A program made the translations under genes and the position numbers. A stretch of 64,000 nucleotides of DNA from positions 297,860 through 361,859 of the forward strand of contig LUCM01004636.1 of assembly GCA_008360955.1 (NCBI GenBank). The letters run 5' to 3'. Source of the stretch: Fasciolopsis buskii. Its lineage: Eukaryota > Platyhelminthes > Trematoda > Plagiorchiida > Fasciolidae. Shown one piece after another: positions 13,566-25,122 of the stretch. The notes beneath the pieces were generated by a model. It worked only from the letters and a program-made list of their open reading frames with translations, did no database searches and was not told the DNA's origin. Each line of letters opens with the position of its first letter. Within the stretch, counting starts at the first letter, position 1.

Positions 13566-15101
13566 CTGCCGAGATATAGGGAAGAATGTTATGTTCCAGT
13601 AATGGAACAAAATAGATAGGATCCCACTAGTAACTCGTTTGGTTGTAATACTGAGTATAGTTTGCCCAAATCAAATGAAAAGGAGAGCGATAACTTCGTA
13701 CTAGAATAGGTAGAATTACCCACATTGAATTAACCGCTTTAAGAGAGGCTACTGGAGCAGTTTTATCGAAAGAATGAGGCTAACTGTGGTCCCTTGCAAT
13801 AAAGTACGGACAAGTCAGCAATTTCTACTGGAATAGCTTCAACACCAGACTGTGGAACATGAGACTGTAAGGAATCTGTCACAACTGGAAGTCGTGTTAT
13901 AGTTTATTAACAAAGCGTTCACGTTCTATACATACACATGCATATATATGTAGAAATTGTAAGTAGTGTAGGGATGTGTGAACAAAATTTGCCCTGGAGC
14001 ACGTGACCAGTTTCGCTGTTAGTGTCGCTCGTCAGGTATGCGTACACGGTACACTTGTCAAAATATTCTTATGCTTATATACTCCGAATTGGTTTGTCTC
14101 ACCAGAATCTAATTTGTGGCATCAGGAGTATTCATGGAACCAAAATTGTGATTCGTTGATATATATATATATATATATATATACATTAGGTAGACGAAAG
14201 CATCGCTTATCGAAAGTAAACGACAAGTTTGAAACCTTTTCTTTCCCTCCTCATGAGTAGCCACCGATCTGACTGGTTGGTCATACCTGCAAGCCACGGT
14301 GATCATGGAGCCTCAGTAATTGCCAAAAACCGGTTGCTGAATTCCGGCGGCAGTGACAATCCATGATTGTTCAGACACAAGTTATTCGGTACCACTGAGA
14401 ATAACGTTGTTACTCTGCATGTACTTATGAATGGTGTTTGTGATAGAGCTAAAAAAAAGCTACCAAAATTTTACCGGACCACTTTCGGCGCCACCGTGCA
14501 TGAGAAGACCCGCTAGTGAAAGTGTTGCACTAATTTACGGCCTTACTGATTCAGTGGGAACCAGAAAAAGGTTGCTGATAACTGGGAACCACATCACGCT
14601 TCTGTTGGTGGCCTTTTTAGCGGCATTTGAAATGTGGCCTCTGATGGATAATGTCAGATTCACAGCTGCAACTCAAAGACCAACAGTCAGCCGGGTCAAA
14701 AGATACCAAATGATGACCTGTTGCCTCATAAATTCCTGAATTATCTCGTTTTCAAGCGGATGATGACTATTTTCGAGGCCAAAGAGGACTAAGCAGCAAA
14801 TGTGCTATTCATAAAACAAATTTCAGCCCAAACCACAGGTGCTTCAAGCCATTGTCGATTATCGTCCGACCTTTCAGTGCGAAAGAGTTTGGTCTTTTAG
14901 TAAAATTTGTCTCCTCTTGGTTCCCACTTCGTTGTAGATATTCTGGTAAACTGAAGTTAGGCTTTTATCTTATATTCCTGACTTAGCCGTGGGCGGGACT
15001 CTTGTATGATGCTACGGATCCGATACTATCTCCAGAAAGAAGGCTGAGGGTCTTCATTTTATTACTCGAAGGGGCACAGTCCGTAGAGTGGTTTACTTCA
15101 C
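13566..15101. other. Intron-like stretch with (AT)n
   Basis: If the exons on either side belong to one gene, this is intronic on the minus strand. It holds a pure AT run at 14159-14183. I see no element I can name and no clear extra exon. Confidence 0.4.
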
Positions 15102-15368
15102 TCTCGGAACTTGTATAAACTCTGGTGGAGAGCATCTAAAAATGTACTGGTTATGTTCTTCCAACAGAAAAAAAACGTTTTCTGCGCCCATTTGATTTAT
15201 TGCACATCTCGTGGCAAGCAAATCTTTTATACCATCAAATCCCGTAGAATGTAATTCATCAAAATGGGGCGCATTAAACTGTGTTTCGGGAAACCTCTCG
15301 TAATAAATGATTTTTTTTTCTCCCAGATCAATGAAGCATTCATCAGAAACCGACATAATGAGAGGAAT
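15102..15368 (-). CDS. Probable upstream exon of the 12-15 kb minus-strand gene
   Basis: A very good acceptor on the minus strand (TTTTTTCCGTTTCTCAG) is followed by 89 open codons, in phase 0 from the splice site. The peptide contains KKIIYYERFPETQFNAPHFD and a later AENVFFLLEEHNQYIF. It looks like a soluble protein but matches nothing I know. Two weak donors are possible: one at 15102 (GTGAAG, phase 0) and one at 15097 (GTAAAC, phase 2). Only the second would fit the alternative phase 2 acceptor of the 13.2-13.5 kb exon, and neither fits the preferred phase 1 acceptor, so a short exon may be missing between them. The shared strand and 1.5 kb spacing suggest one gene. Confidence 0.4.
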
Positions 15369-15887
15369 CTGAGAAACGGAAAAAATGAAGCATTTCTTTG
15401 GTTGAATGATACGTGGGCAACTCCAAGTCGTTGGTAAATTGAATAATGACTTAGTAGTCGAATTCGGACAACAGGACTAGGTTAGGTTGGATTAGATTCA
15501 ATTGATAAGATTGTCCAACCCATGTGGGTTTCGAACCCGCATTCCACGTAGATGGTGCCAGGCTTCTGTAACTTAATTGCTCGGTTTGGATCCGTGTGCA
15601 GATTTCGATCACACCAGTGTTAGCAAACTAATATGTTTGGCCTTATGAAGTTTATCAAAATTCTGCCGTACAGTTTGCCGTTATGATTTGTTACTATAGC
15701 CAAAGTGACGGGAAGAACAAGGTTTGGAAGCAGTTGCACAAATAAACCAGATAAAAAATATATATCACCTGGAAGCTTAACCCAGAACGGCAGCGTAATC
15801 CTCATATGCTTTGTTTTCTACTACATAATACAGTTTTTGGTGCAACTGTTTACAACGGGCACAATAACACCAGTCCACATGTGCTCC

Positions 15888-16043
15888 ATCTGGCAGCGGT
15901 CACCGCGTTTGGACGTGAATGTCGGTGGTTCGAATCCTACCACCATCGGTCAACTTCCCCACTTGGTAGCCCTTTGTTGGCCACAACCCCCTTCCTGAAA
16001 AGTGACGTACACATTTATTTCATTAATTAGGAAAGTAAGAGAT
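15888..16043 (+). mobile_element. SINE family A, plus-strand copy
   Basis: This copy carries a tRNA-like B box (GGTTCGAATCC near 15928), then the family's conserved body ending in CCCCTTCCTGAAAAGTGA and a tail resembling TTTCATTAATTAGGAAAGTA. The A-box end is shortened relative to the copies at 26.7, 37.7 and 42.8 kb. Open frames across it are products of the SINE and not genes. Confidence 0.8.
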
Positions 16044-17102
16044 ACAACGTCAGGATAAAATCATTGTTGGTCGAGGTGCGCACTGGACATGCGTCAATCC
16101 AGGCATGAATCTACTGAACGTTGTCAGCTTTCAGAATGGTCTTGTTTTGTACTTGAGAATTTATTTGCCTGCACCACCACTAATAAGCATTTATCAACTC
16201 CATCACTGCACAACTTTGATCCAATGTATAATATATTTTGAAAAATGTGCCTGAGAAGGTCGTATTCATATTTTATCTCTCTCGGTTTCTGTTCCCGTCA
16301 TTGAACTCGTTGATAAATGTACTGGATTTTGCCTGATCTTGGCAAATAGATCCCTCAGCCGAAAGTATTGCTTGTGGCTTCTGCGTATTCGCCATACCCG
16401 TGTATCAGCTTTGAGTAAGCAAAGCAAGATTGAAATCTGGTCATTGCCGGAATTTGATGTGATCTGGTTCCACCTGTTGATAATGACAGATGCTTGTCAC
16501 CGTCGGAGTATTCCAAAGAAGTTTGCTCCGCTCCGTGTTATTCGTGATGTTTGCCTGACCTATCGCTTTCGAGTGCTTAACGTGCGACTATGCACCATTG
16601 TTTTAGCAGAGGACCCACGCCAAGTCATTGGATGCCATATGTCACAGGTGGATAAACCACAGTTGGAACAGTTGTAATCAGCCACGGTGACCTAACACAA
16701 TACTGTCTCGCGAAACAATCACTGGTTTGCAATAGCAGAGTTTAAGAGAGGCAATACTGATCAGTAGATAGATCTAGGAGACGGGAAAGTGACCAGAAAG
16801 AGGTCAGAAAGCCATCCGAAAAACATTAACAGTGGGGCAATTTTATGGCGCACTTAAAAAGATAGACAAAAGAAGGCGATCAAGTGGAAATTGACCGGGG
16901 AGATTCACTGGAAATGACAACAGTCAAGCGGGTTCTTGTACGCACCTGATCAAAATCGAAAGATGAGGTGTTTTTGAATGATAAATGCTTGACTCATTCG
17001 CTCTTAGTAGACCTGGTGGAATCGCATGATGAAGAACTGGTGAAAGAGTCGAGTCCCCCAATACGGTCTAAATGAAACCGTATAAATACTTGTCCCTTTC
17101 AG
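16044..17102. other. Unassigned; one weak plus-strand frame
   Basis: A plus-strand frame at about 16339-16677 is open for 112 codons from a non-ATG start and contains an internal GTAAGC donor-like site near 16413. I do not recognise it and cannot separate it from a chance frame. Confidence 0.4.
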
Positions 17103-17226
17103 TTAATTCCAGCTAGTGAAAAACAGCGGAAGAGGAAATATAAGGAACAAACCAACGTGAAACGATGCCAGTGGGATGTAAACAATTCATATGATTTCCA
17201 GACGGCAAATGTATTTCGCATTAAAT
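17103..17226 (+). CDS. Candidate exon, unrecognised
   Basis: A strong acceptor (TACTTGTCCCTTTCAG) is followed by 41 open codons and a good donor (GTAAGC), leaving one base. Only phase 0 is open at the 5' end. The peptide begins with a very basic EKQRKRKYKEQ and continues NSYDFQTANVFRIK. The frame stays open beyond the donor to 17438, so openness alone does not fix the exon end. I cannot assign a family, and no upstream partner in phase 0 was found. Confidence 0.3.
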
Positions 17227-17734
17227 GTAAGCTTGTGCGATTTATTCTAGATGTAGTTAGGCTACTCGAAAGGAAGGCAGCGGGAGACGGAAAAAAATAT
17301 ATGGTTTCTCTTAAAATGCTTGCGTACAAGGGTAAAAAATCACCATTTCTAGAAGTGGTAAAGAGAACATCAACGAGATTCATTGGTTTTCGGGCGAAAA
17401 ATAAATCATTTATTAACTATTCATTACTGAAAATCTGAAATCACAGTGATAATGAGGATGGAATTACACCATTCTTGCTACTGGCCCTGAGGTCAATATG
17501 TTCTCCAGATTTGATTCTCTAAAGTTCCGTAGAAAAGAATAAACCCAATATCATTTCGGATTCATATCTGGGGCCCATGAGAGAAAATTACACAGGTAGA
17601 TTAAGTTCTCGAAATGCTTATACACACTGATGAAAAAACGGATTACTCGTCCGGGCAGATTTAATCGTGCAACACGCTTTTGTTGTTGATTATGGTGATT
17701 AACTCTAGAGGCAAGTTTTTTATTCCATGTTCAG

Positions 17735-17920
17735 TTGAAGCATTGTTTAGGACAGACAGGGAGCAGATTAGACTCATCGTTAAAATCTGCTTTGCACCAT
17801 GAACGCTTGTGCATGGCAATCTGTATTCATGGTGTCTCCTTCACTTGTCCGTATTATTTAGAAACAAAATATAATGTTGGCGCTTTTCGACCGTCGAACA
17901 AATATAGCTTCAACTGTTAG
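17735..17920 (+). CDS. Candidate terminal exon, two possible frames
   Basis: A strong acceptor (TTTTTTATTCCATGTTCAG) is followed by two open frames. One is in phase with the GTAAGC donor at 17226 and stops at TGA near 17802 (contains EALFRTDREQIRLIV). The other is in phase 0 and runs 62 codons to TAG at 17920. An AATAAA lies at 17933-17938, 13 bases after the second stop. The sequence cannot decide between them by eye, and neither product is recognised. Confidence 0.25.
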   Translation: MKHCLGQTGSRLDSSLKSALHHERLCMAICIHGVSFTCPYYLETKYNVGAFRPSNKYSFNC

Positions 17921-18814
17921 TCCTCTTATTCCAATAAATAACGAGAACAACTAACTCAAGCAGACAGTATTTAGAGTCGTTACTTGCCGGACAAATCAGC
18001 CAATGACTAAAGGATGGTCTCGTAAGCTTTTTCGATCCGCTTATCGATCAATAAAAACTGTACAATGTCGCTGAAGATTTGTCAACTCGACCTACCTACT
18101 GAATATAGTGACGGTTAGCTCATCCCTTTTCGCACTAGATTTGTCTGACCCATCTCACAGTTGCTAGGTCCAAGAGACTAAACTTTATCTTAAGTGTATG
18201 TTTCCTCATTTGATTGTTACCTTTGAGTTCTTGCAGGATGAATGTGGCGAGAAGGGGAATACGTAAACTTAAATCTGAAGCTTAGAGTAGCATAAAATCA
18301 CACGGTCTCAGTAAGCCAGATGTAGTAACGAGCCGAGCGACAACGAGCTGCTGTCTGCCGCCATATCTGCGCTGATGAGCGTTATCCCTCCGCCACCACT
18401 GAGTGGGAATCGATTCCGCTGACAAACACATGGCCAGAAATCGATCTAGTGGGCACATCAGGGACATACGCATATTTCAATTATACATGCAAGCAAGAAC
18501 GATTACGTGTCCTACATACTTCGACCTTGATTCTGATTGGCTGTCTGCATCTACCGTCCCTCTGGGCCCGCTTCCCTATCTTTCCAGAAAATCCATCTCT
18601 CTGATCCCTTCCATTTAGGATGGAGATTTGGAGTCCACTTGCACAGATTAAACTGCAGGCTTAACCACTAGGTCCACGATGGCTGTGGGCCAACCAGACT
18701 GTTACTTAAAGCGTTCTGGCCGAAGCGCCAGCCAACGGCCCTCAGAGTGAAGTGGTTAGCCGTCTGATTTTTTAATCACCAGGATTACGACTGGCTTCAT
18801 GCACTAATATTCCT

Positions 18815-19195
18815 AATCAGTCGCTAAATGTTCCGACTACTTCCTATAGCTGAAGTCCTTTTCAGCTTTCTCCATCCACCTCTGATCGCGACCATTTCTT
18901 AGGCTCTTGGTCAGCCGAGGTCTCGAGTGTTTACTGGTTTCATTACATGCTGCATCCAGGCGGATTTGTCTGCGGGCATCTAGCAGAGCTAATGACTTCA
19001 AGGGTATCCGCAGTTTCTGAAGATTACATGGCCTGGTGTATCGCGTGAATGTTTCCGCTGAACGCAGGGTTTCTTTGATCTGCTCACAAAGTTCGCGCGG
19101 ATCCTGGGCATTTTATTGAGTTGACAGGCGCTTTGAAGGCTCCGATAGGAGCTGAAGTCTATAGTTGTCGTCTAGAATTAACAGTAAGCGATTAA
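18815..19195 (-). mobile_element. LINE fragment: linker between endonuclease and reverse transcriptase
   Basis: The minus strand, read with one or two frame changes, gives the signature of the region that joins endonuclease and reverse transcriptase in fluke non-LTR elements: EQIKETLRSAETF, then LALLDARRQI, then RLTKSLRNGRDQRW and MEKAEKDF. A homologous piece lies at 35095-35475 on the same strand. Both are decayed. Nucleotide similarity is also visible directly, for example GGTTTCTTTG(A/G)TCTGCTCA in both. Confidence 0.6.
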
Positions 19196-20699
19196 GATGA
19201 GTATATTTTCATCTGCCGACACGATAAAATACTCGCAAGCATCATTCAAGACTGAGAACCTCTGAAACATTCACGTGGGGGAGCCCGATTCGCAAACAGT
19301 GACCAGTCAGTATGTCGGCAACAACTTGCGTCCCCATGCAGGAATTTTCGAGAAAATCTGTTCACTTACTAGTGGTAATCATGCCTCAAGTCAACGGATA
19401 AACCAATGGTGGAGTTACCACATTAGAGGTCTCCAAGTCACTTAGGTTTTATCTTCTACTACTTACGTCCAAACTTGACATTTGAGGATTTTCTTTGCAC
19501 CAGTCTTCTGGCTTTTGGTATCCTAGGTGCAAATGGTCAGAGATTCGTCTCGAGTTTATTTCAATTATAAACACTTGGTCGTTGGGTTTCCACATAGATC
19601 CATCAATTGCCCTTTATCCACAGACGAAAGGCTTCCAGCAACTGTCCCACTGCGAACATTTATGCCCAAATTTCAATATAGCTTGTTTTCCTTCGTGTCG
19701 CTGCCAAATTTGTTTTCCTATTTCCAGACCAGGAAAACTTAACGTAGAGTCTATGCGCTCTAGTAGCTTAGTGGAGTGTACGTATGCTATATGCGACTTG
19801 ATATAAACATTGTGTAACGCCTTAGAGCGAAGATGATTTTTTTGAGCGATATGTGGGACATGGTAACAAGGGTACATAGAGATCAAACGAGCATGTAAGA
19901 GAAACATTACAAATCGGAAGTCATATGAGCGAACCGGATTTGGGAATAAGATGGGACTGTCTTTGAAATGGTCAAAATGATTTCGTCTATCGTGTACATA
20001 TGATGATAACATTGTCCAAAATGACTTGGATCATGGAAAACCTAGCGTTAGATGCAACCATTAACTTCTTTTTTCCAATAGCAACACCTCCGGCAGTAAA
20101 ATAGTAAAAGTTATAAAATGGTATATGGTGGTTACTCTTTCGACGTAACTGACCCTGAAAACAAGTGGGCACTATAGAATGACTACTGATTGTGGGTCGA
20201 TGGTTCTAACAAACCTGCGAAAACACCGTTCACTGTTACTACGTGAATAGTATTTATAACGCATATGAGCTCCTGACCGCTTTATGTTAACACAGATCGA
20301 TCTTCATCCAGAGGCAGTTGCTTTTGGATGACCAGTGAGGGGAGCACTGTTCGTTTTAAAATTTAAGATTCACGACAAACAAAAGAATATCGTTAACTGC
20401 TCAATAAATGATCCCCATAGGGCAGTTGAGGATTTACCTTTAAGCTCATTCGTATACTCCCAAAAGCAGCCCATGGATACATTACATTACCGCTGGTTTA
20501 GCTCCGCTTCAAAACGAAAAATCTTAATGGCATTAAGTGCACATCTCCCGAACAGGTTTCAGTAGGGCATTCAGATGACAAGCCTCACACTTAAACTCTA
20601 GTGTCTAACTTCCAGACATACCCTCTTACCCGAGGTGTTTCATTAACACCTGAGACTCGCAACATCATGTTGTGAAGTTCAACAAACCGTTCAGAGCCT
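19196..20699. other. Unassigned
   Basis: A minus-strand frame at 19614-20012 (132 codons) overlaps a plus-strand frame at 19495-19806. Neither resembles a known family, and neither has a convincing pair of splice sites. No element recognised. Confidence 0.5.
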
Positions 20700-20855
20700 G
20701 CCCGGTAGCGTGATGGCTAAGGCGTTCGACTCAGAATCGTTCGTCCCGGGTTCGCGTCCCAGTTCGGGCGCGGTCCATATGCACTGCTGATGATTCCTAA
20801 TGAGGATGAAACAGCTGTACAGTGCTTCCATGGTTTCTTCATGCTGAGTTGAGCG
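20700..20855 (+). mobile_element. SINE family B with tRNA-like head
   Basis: The first 70 bases fold like a tRNA: an acceptor stem GCCCGG against TCGGGC, an A box TAGCGTGATGGCTAAGG, an anticodon loop CTCAGAA (anticodon CAG) and a B box GGTTCGCGTCC. The sequence after it (GATGAAACAGCTGTACAGTG and CCATGGTTTC) recurs at 61370-61510 on the other strand, and parts recur at 53.1 and 60.3 kb. That makes it a SINE and not a free-standing tRNA gene. Two other copies read CAC in the loop, suggesting a tRNA-Val ancestor (inference). Confidence 0.75.
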
Positions 20856-22449
20856 ATGATATCACAAGGTGAATTATTTCAGGAAAACACTCAATCTCCT
20901 ACCTCAAGGCGGTTTGCAATAAAATGTTCATGTTTCTTGAAATGATGCGTTTAACCTGGAAAGACCATGGTTGCATGATTTTTGGTTTCCCCTAAATCTT
21001 GGAGCATATTTGTCCTTGCATGGGTCCATACGGACAGATTTACGCGTGTACCTTGGTCATACTCGACCGGCTTGCGTTTTGTCCAACAAATATGACATCG
21101 CCCACTATCTTGGTTATAACAATTTTAATTCTACTTTAATTTGTCAGGTTTTTTCCGGTTCAATGCAAAATACGAAGGAACCAAGGTAGATGTGCCTTAG
21201 TTTTTATGGCCGATTACCTTTATTTCACTAAGTGATTTAAATGCATCCTGGACAGAAAAAAGGCAGTGTAACAATTCATTAAGTTTTCCGTGCATAAAAA
21301 GACCTCGGAGTGGAAAGCAACTTTCTTGACGATTTTACTCAGTCAGTTGAATTTTCCATGGATTATCGTGGCATCATAAATTTTTGTGAGTAATTTCTTT
21401 TTTAAAATTGATTGCCTCTTAGGGACCGTCAATCAGAATTTTCCACTCATTTGTTTTTAATTAAATCCGAAATCTGTCGTCGAATACCTTTTACGTGTTT
21501 CTTGTTACCATTATTCCGGAATTCATTGCATCCAAGTTTGGCTAATAGCGTTGAGAGCTTTTTAACGAAATTCAAATGAGAATGCCTAGATAGCCCGATT
21601 TGTGCACTGCCGGCCGTTGCGTTGTTCGCTGAGAATTTTAAATATTCTAGTTCTCTTTGTCAAAATGAGAACTCTTGGTTATTTTGTTGTATGAATAAAA
21701 AATTAGGGTTAGAAAGATTCCCTCAAAGTTCTAGCATTTTTGTTCTTGTCCTAGGAATTCTAAGCTCAAGTAGTTCTCAGAGCAAAAGCTCCGGAACTTA
21801 TTGATCATCTTCTGGCAGCTAGTCACATTGACTGCACAAGTTTAACTCCCTGTGGAAAGCATGCCAGTGGTAAGTCAAACCATCTGAACCGTCTGAAACG
21901 AGATTATCGCCGTGGAACTAAATTATCTCGCGTCATTCATCCGTCCGATGTAAATGCACGCATTGGTCCATCTGATCGACTGTAGCCGACGACGGATGGA
22001 GCGTAGTTTCTGCCCCCGTTTGAGTCTTCTGTGTGCGAAATGACCACGTTATGTACGCCACTATTCCCAATTCTCTTTTACATCAGATTTTAGCGTAAAA
22101 GAATCAACAAAAATTCCCCGTATGTTTTATTAACTTTTTATATTTAACTTCAGGGAATCTGATAATTTGGCGCTATTTTCTGGGTAGTTGAGTTAGCACG
22201 ATGGCCGGTTAGTAAATCATTTATGGTAACACCCAACCTTAGCCTTTCTATTCGACCACACCAAGTCAAATCAGTCAAGAAGCCAAGAGAGGAGTTAGGC
22301 AAATGTACACTTGTGCATCGGAACGACGACGAAGAGGGAAAACAATAAAGAAAGAACAAGAAAAGATGAAATAGCTGTTCATTTCTTCACTTCCACGTTA
22401 TCCAGTGTCCGTCGAGACGTTGTGCTCATCAGTGTGGCTTCGTACTACT
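20856..22449. other. Unassigned
   Basis: AT-rich sequence with short frames on both strands and no recognised element, repeat or exon. Confidence 0.5.
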
Positions 22450-22870
22450 CGGTTACTAAAATCCAAAACAGCTTACTTAGAAGACCATAGCTAGAGCTTT
22501 GGACCAAACGGTCCAATCTACAAAGCACTAGGACGATATGAGGACCTCTCAGCTCAACTTGAGCTAGTGACTACTCGGTCCACGTGTATTTAGTATTGGG
22601 CTAGATATTTTTGGTGTCGATGAGCATACCGCCGTACACTTCCTACGCCGGTCATGGTTGGTTTAGTATCAGGTTCTAGCCATCTGTCCTTAAGTGACTG
22701 CCAAAGATCAGTCAACCCGGTAGACAAAGTGGGGCATTGGAATTCGTCCTCGTACTTTAGTGAAACCATCACCACCAGAAAGCGGCGCGTAGGACTCTAG
22801 CCATGTTCCAACCACTAGACCTCTCCGGCAACATTAGGCTTCGTGGAGCTCTATTGTAAGCAGGCTTAAC
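22450..22870 (-). repeat. Possible third tRNA-headed repeat, decayed
   Basis: On the minus strand near 22830 the stretch GAGGTCTAGTGGTTGG looks like a polymerase III A box, and the region has a run of higher GC with an open frame (22590-22775) unlike its AT-rich surroundings. No second copy was found in the window and no clear B box is visible, so this is a weak call. Confidence 0.2.
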
Positions 22871-24951
22871 CAATTAACCTAACCTATTTGGGTTCCCTGT
22901 TTGCTTAAGGACTGATACTGCAATCCCGAAGCCTTCGCACGGTTTTCGTGTTTTTGAATGTAGTTAACAAATATTGAACTGGTTCCTTATTTGAATGTTT
23001 GTTTGACTTCTATATTTAGTGCAGATTAGGTCAATCCAGCTGGGATGTTTTATGTTGGATTTCAACTGGACAAATGGGTATGGCCCACAGTGGTTGAACT
23101 CGGTAGACGGCCGGTTCTTCTTCGGGCTAAACAATACCTTACCGCATTGTTCAGCTAAAACCATTACCAATCATGATATACACCAATGCTGAAGCGGTGT
23201 GAATACACCCTGCATGGGCCAATTATTCTGTCTCTCTCTCTCTCTGTTTCGATTTCACCAGGGCGTCTTTTCGTAACTGACTTTCAGTTAACGTACCCAG
23301 GGGGAATGGATGAATTGAGTGACTATTCGAATAGGAATTACTCAAAACAATTTCTTATCAGCCCTCCTTCCTATGTTCAACAACAGCTGCACGACAAGCG
23401 AGCCAAGAATGCTTACCACAGGCACGCGAAGGAAACGGTTCCATTCAATTGAACATCTATCGAGAACACCAGAAAAGATGGGCATTTCCTCCGCGCATCC
23501 ACAGATGAGGTCGGCTATGCACAGTTATTTTCGGCCGGTAGAATAACCAACCTCAAGTCACTTACTGTGCTTGGATTCCCTGGTGAATTTTAGTCCATTG
23601 AAAATCTGAAGGTCAGAGTAACCAACCCATGTAATAAGTACATCAAAACCCCAATAATCATACTCCCTCGGAGGGGAGGGGGATTTCGAATGCGAGGTGA
23701 ATAGGCGCATCCCTTTCGTCCACAATGCGGTACACGGGTGTCGATTGTATATCCGTCTCGCATTATCTCCGTAGCCATCTGATTGTCATGGCCTGGAACG
23801 TGACCGGCACGTGTCAACCGAACACAGTGCTGATTTTATCATGCCGGAATCAAACCAATTGCGCTATTGATGATCGAATAAGGCAAATAATTCCACACGA
23901 AATGGAAAAGCTACACAGTTGAAAAGACAAATTTGGAGTAAACAATACCGAAAATTTGAACGCATCCGTTCTTTTTTCCAAGAATCAGCAACATTTCATT
24001 GGTGATTCCAGAGCTGGATTTTATTTCGGAGTACTTGTGTAGAGCGAACGAGTTGGAATTGAGTGCTCGTTCCAACGTTAAACGCAAACTGCACTAAAAA
24101 CGCACAAAACCGGCGCCCAAATATGTCGACTTTCATGCTCACTATACCTATCATGTGTATATGATTAAGTACAAAGTGTAGTTAGAGTAACAAACATATA
24201 TTGTTGTTCGTTTAGAGTGATCAGCTTCTGAAGAAAATGAAACTTTCATCTAAGTTCCGTATCGCTCCACTCGTCTATAGCGTTTGCTTCACAGTCAGAT
24301 ATGTAGCTTTTTGATTCTGGCTTTTAAGCTGTCTGTCCAGGTGGAAAACCAGATAATATGAGACGAATAATTTTCGACCATTCACTGTCCTCAACGAGAA
24401 TAGCTTCCCATCACAGTCCATTGCTCTGAGTCAGGTGGTTTGCAATCCATGTCCGCCTATGCAATTGAGGTTTAGACTGCAGCTACCATGATTATGAAAG
24501 AGAAATCGGACAGGAGAGGAATGTGGTCAACGTGTCCATGATTGTGGCTGTCAGACTAACTGTTATAACCATTTGAGTATTGTTTCACTAAATTATTAAC
24601 CAACAGAAAAGACCATCACGAATCACCTAGATCTCCCATTGGTCTTTCACAGTCATTCAACGTACAATGACCAGCATCTATTCTGACCCAATAAAGAACA
24701 CTAAGGAACTTCGAAACAACACCATTTCATCGCCAAATATATCGGGTACCACACATCGTTTACACAGGGTCAATTGTCAGACAAATGTTCACCTTGACGA
24801 CGGAATAACTTTTTTCTTTTACCCGAAAAATTGTAACCGTCGTCCACGCACGTTTTTGACCCGCATGAGATTGTCACTCTCCAACTCACGTCTTTTTTTA
24901 CCAAACGCTTCCGATAAATTTAATTATTTCTCCAAATTTAACTTTTCTCAC
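22871..24951. other. Unassigned with (TC)n
   Basis: A TC run lies at about 23231-23246. Frames on both strands are short. No recognised gene or element. Confidence 0.5.
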
Positions 24952-25122
24952 TGATCCAAGTGCTAATGCAACATTTTCGTGAAATCCTAATGAAACTTTA
25001 TTAACCACTCCAATTGTAGTTCTAATCTTTTGTTTATACAATACTCCCATGTCAGAAAACCCCCACATATCTACGATGGTCTTCCAGCATTCAGGCATGT
25101 GCTGTACGAGTTCGATTTTAAA
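24952..25122 (-). CDS. Candidate exon, unrecognised
   Basis: A minus-strand block of 57 codons follows an acceptor ending CCTAATTACAG and ends at a GTGAGA donor, phase 0 at both ends. The frame is open from the acceptor to a stop beyond the donor. The peptide includes FKIELVQHMPECWKTIVDMW and later VSLGFHENVALALGS. It looks protein-like but is unassigned, and no neighbouring exon was identified. Confidence 0.3.

Noticed and set aside
12161..15368. Assignment of the minus-strand gene to the KICSTOR subunit KICS2, from a C-terminal FESK-like resemblance
   Set aside because: The resemblance covers a few residues only, and the upstream exon does not follow the same order of motifs.
18640..18790. 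Two A-box-like GTGGTTA motifs, one per strand
   Set aside because: Neither has a matching B box at the right distance or a repeated body.
20700..20769. Functional tRNA gene
   Set aside because: The head is followed by a body shared with other SINE copies, and the anticodon position varies between copies.
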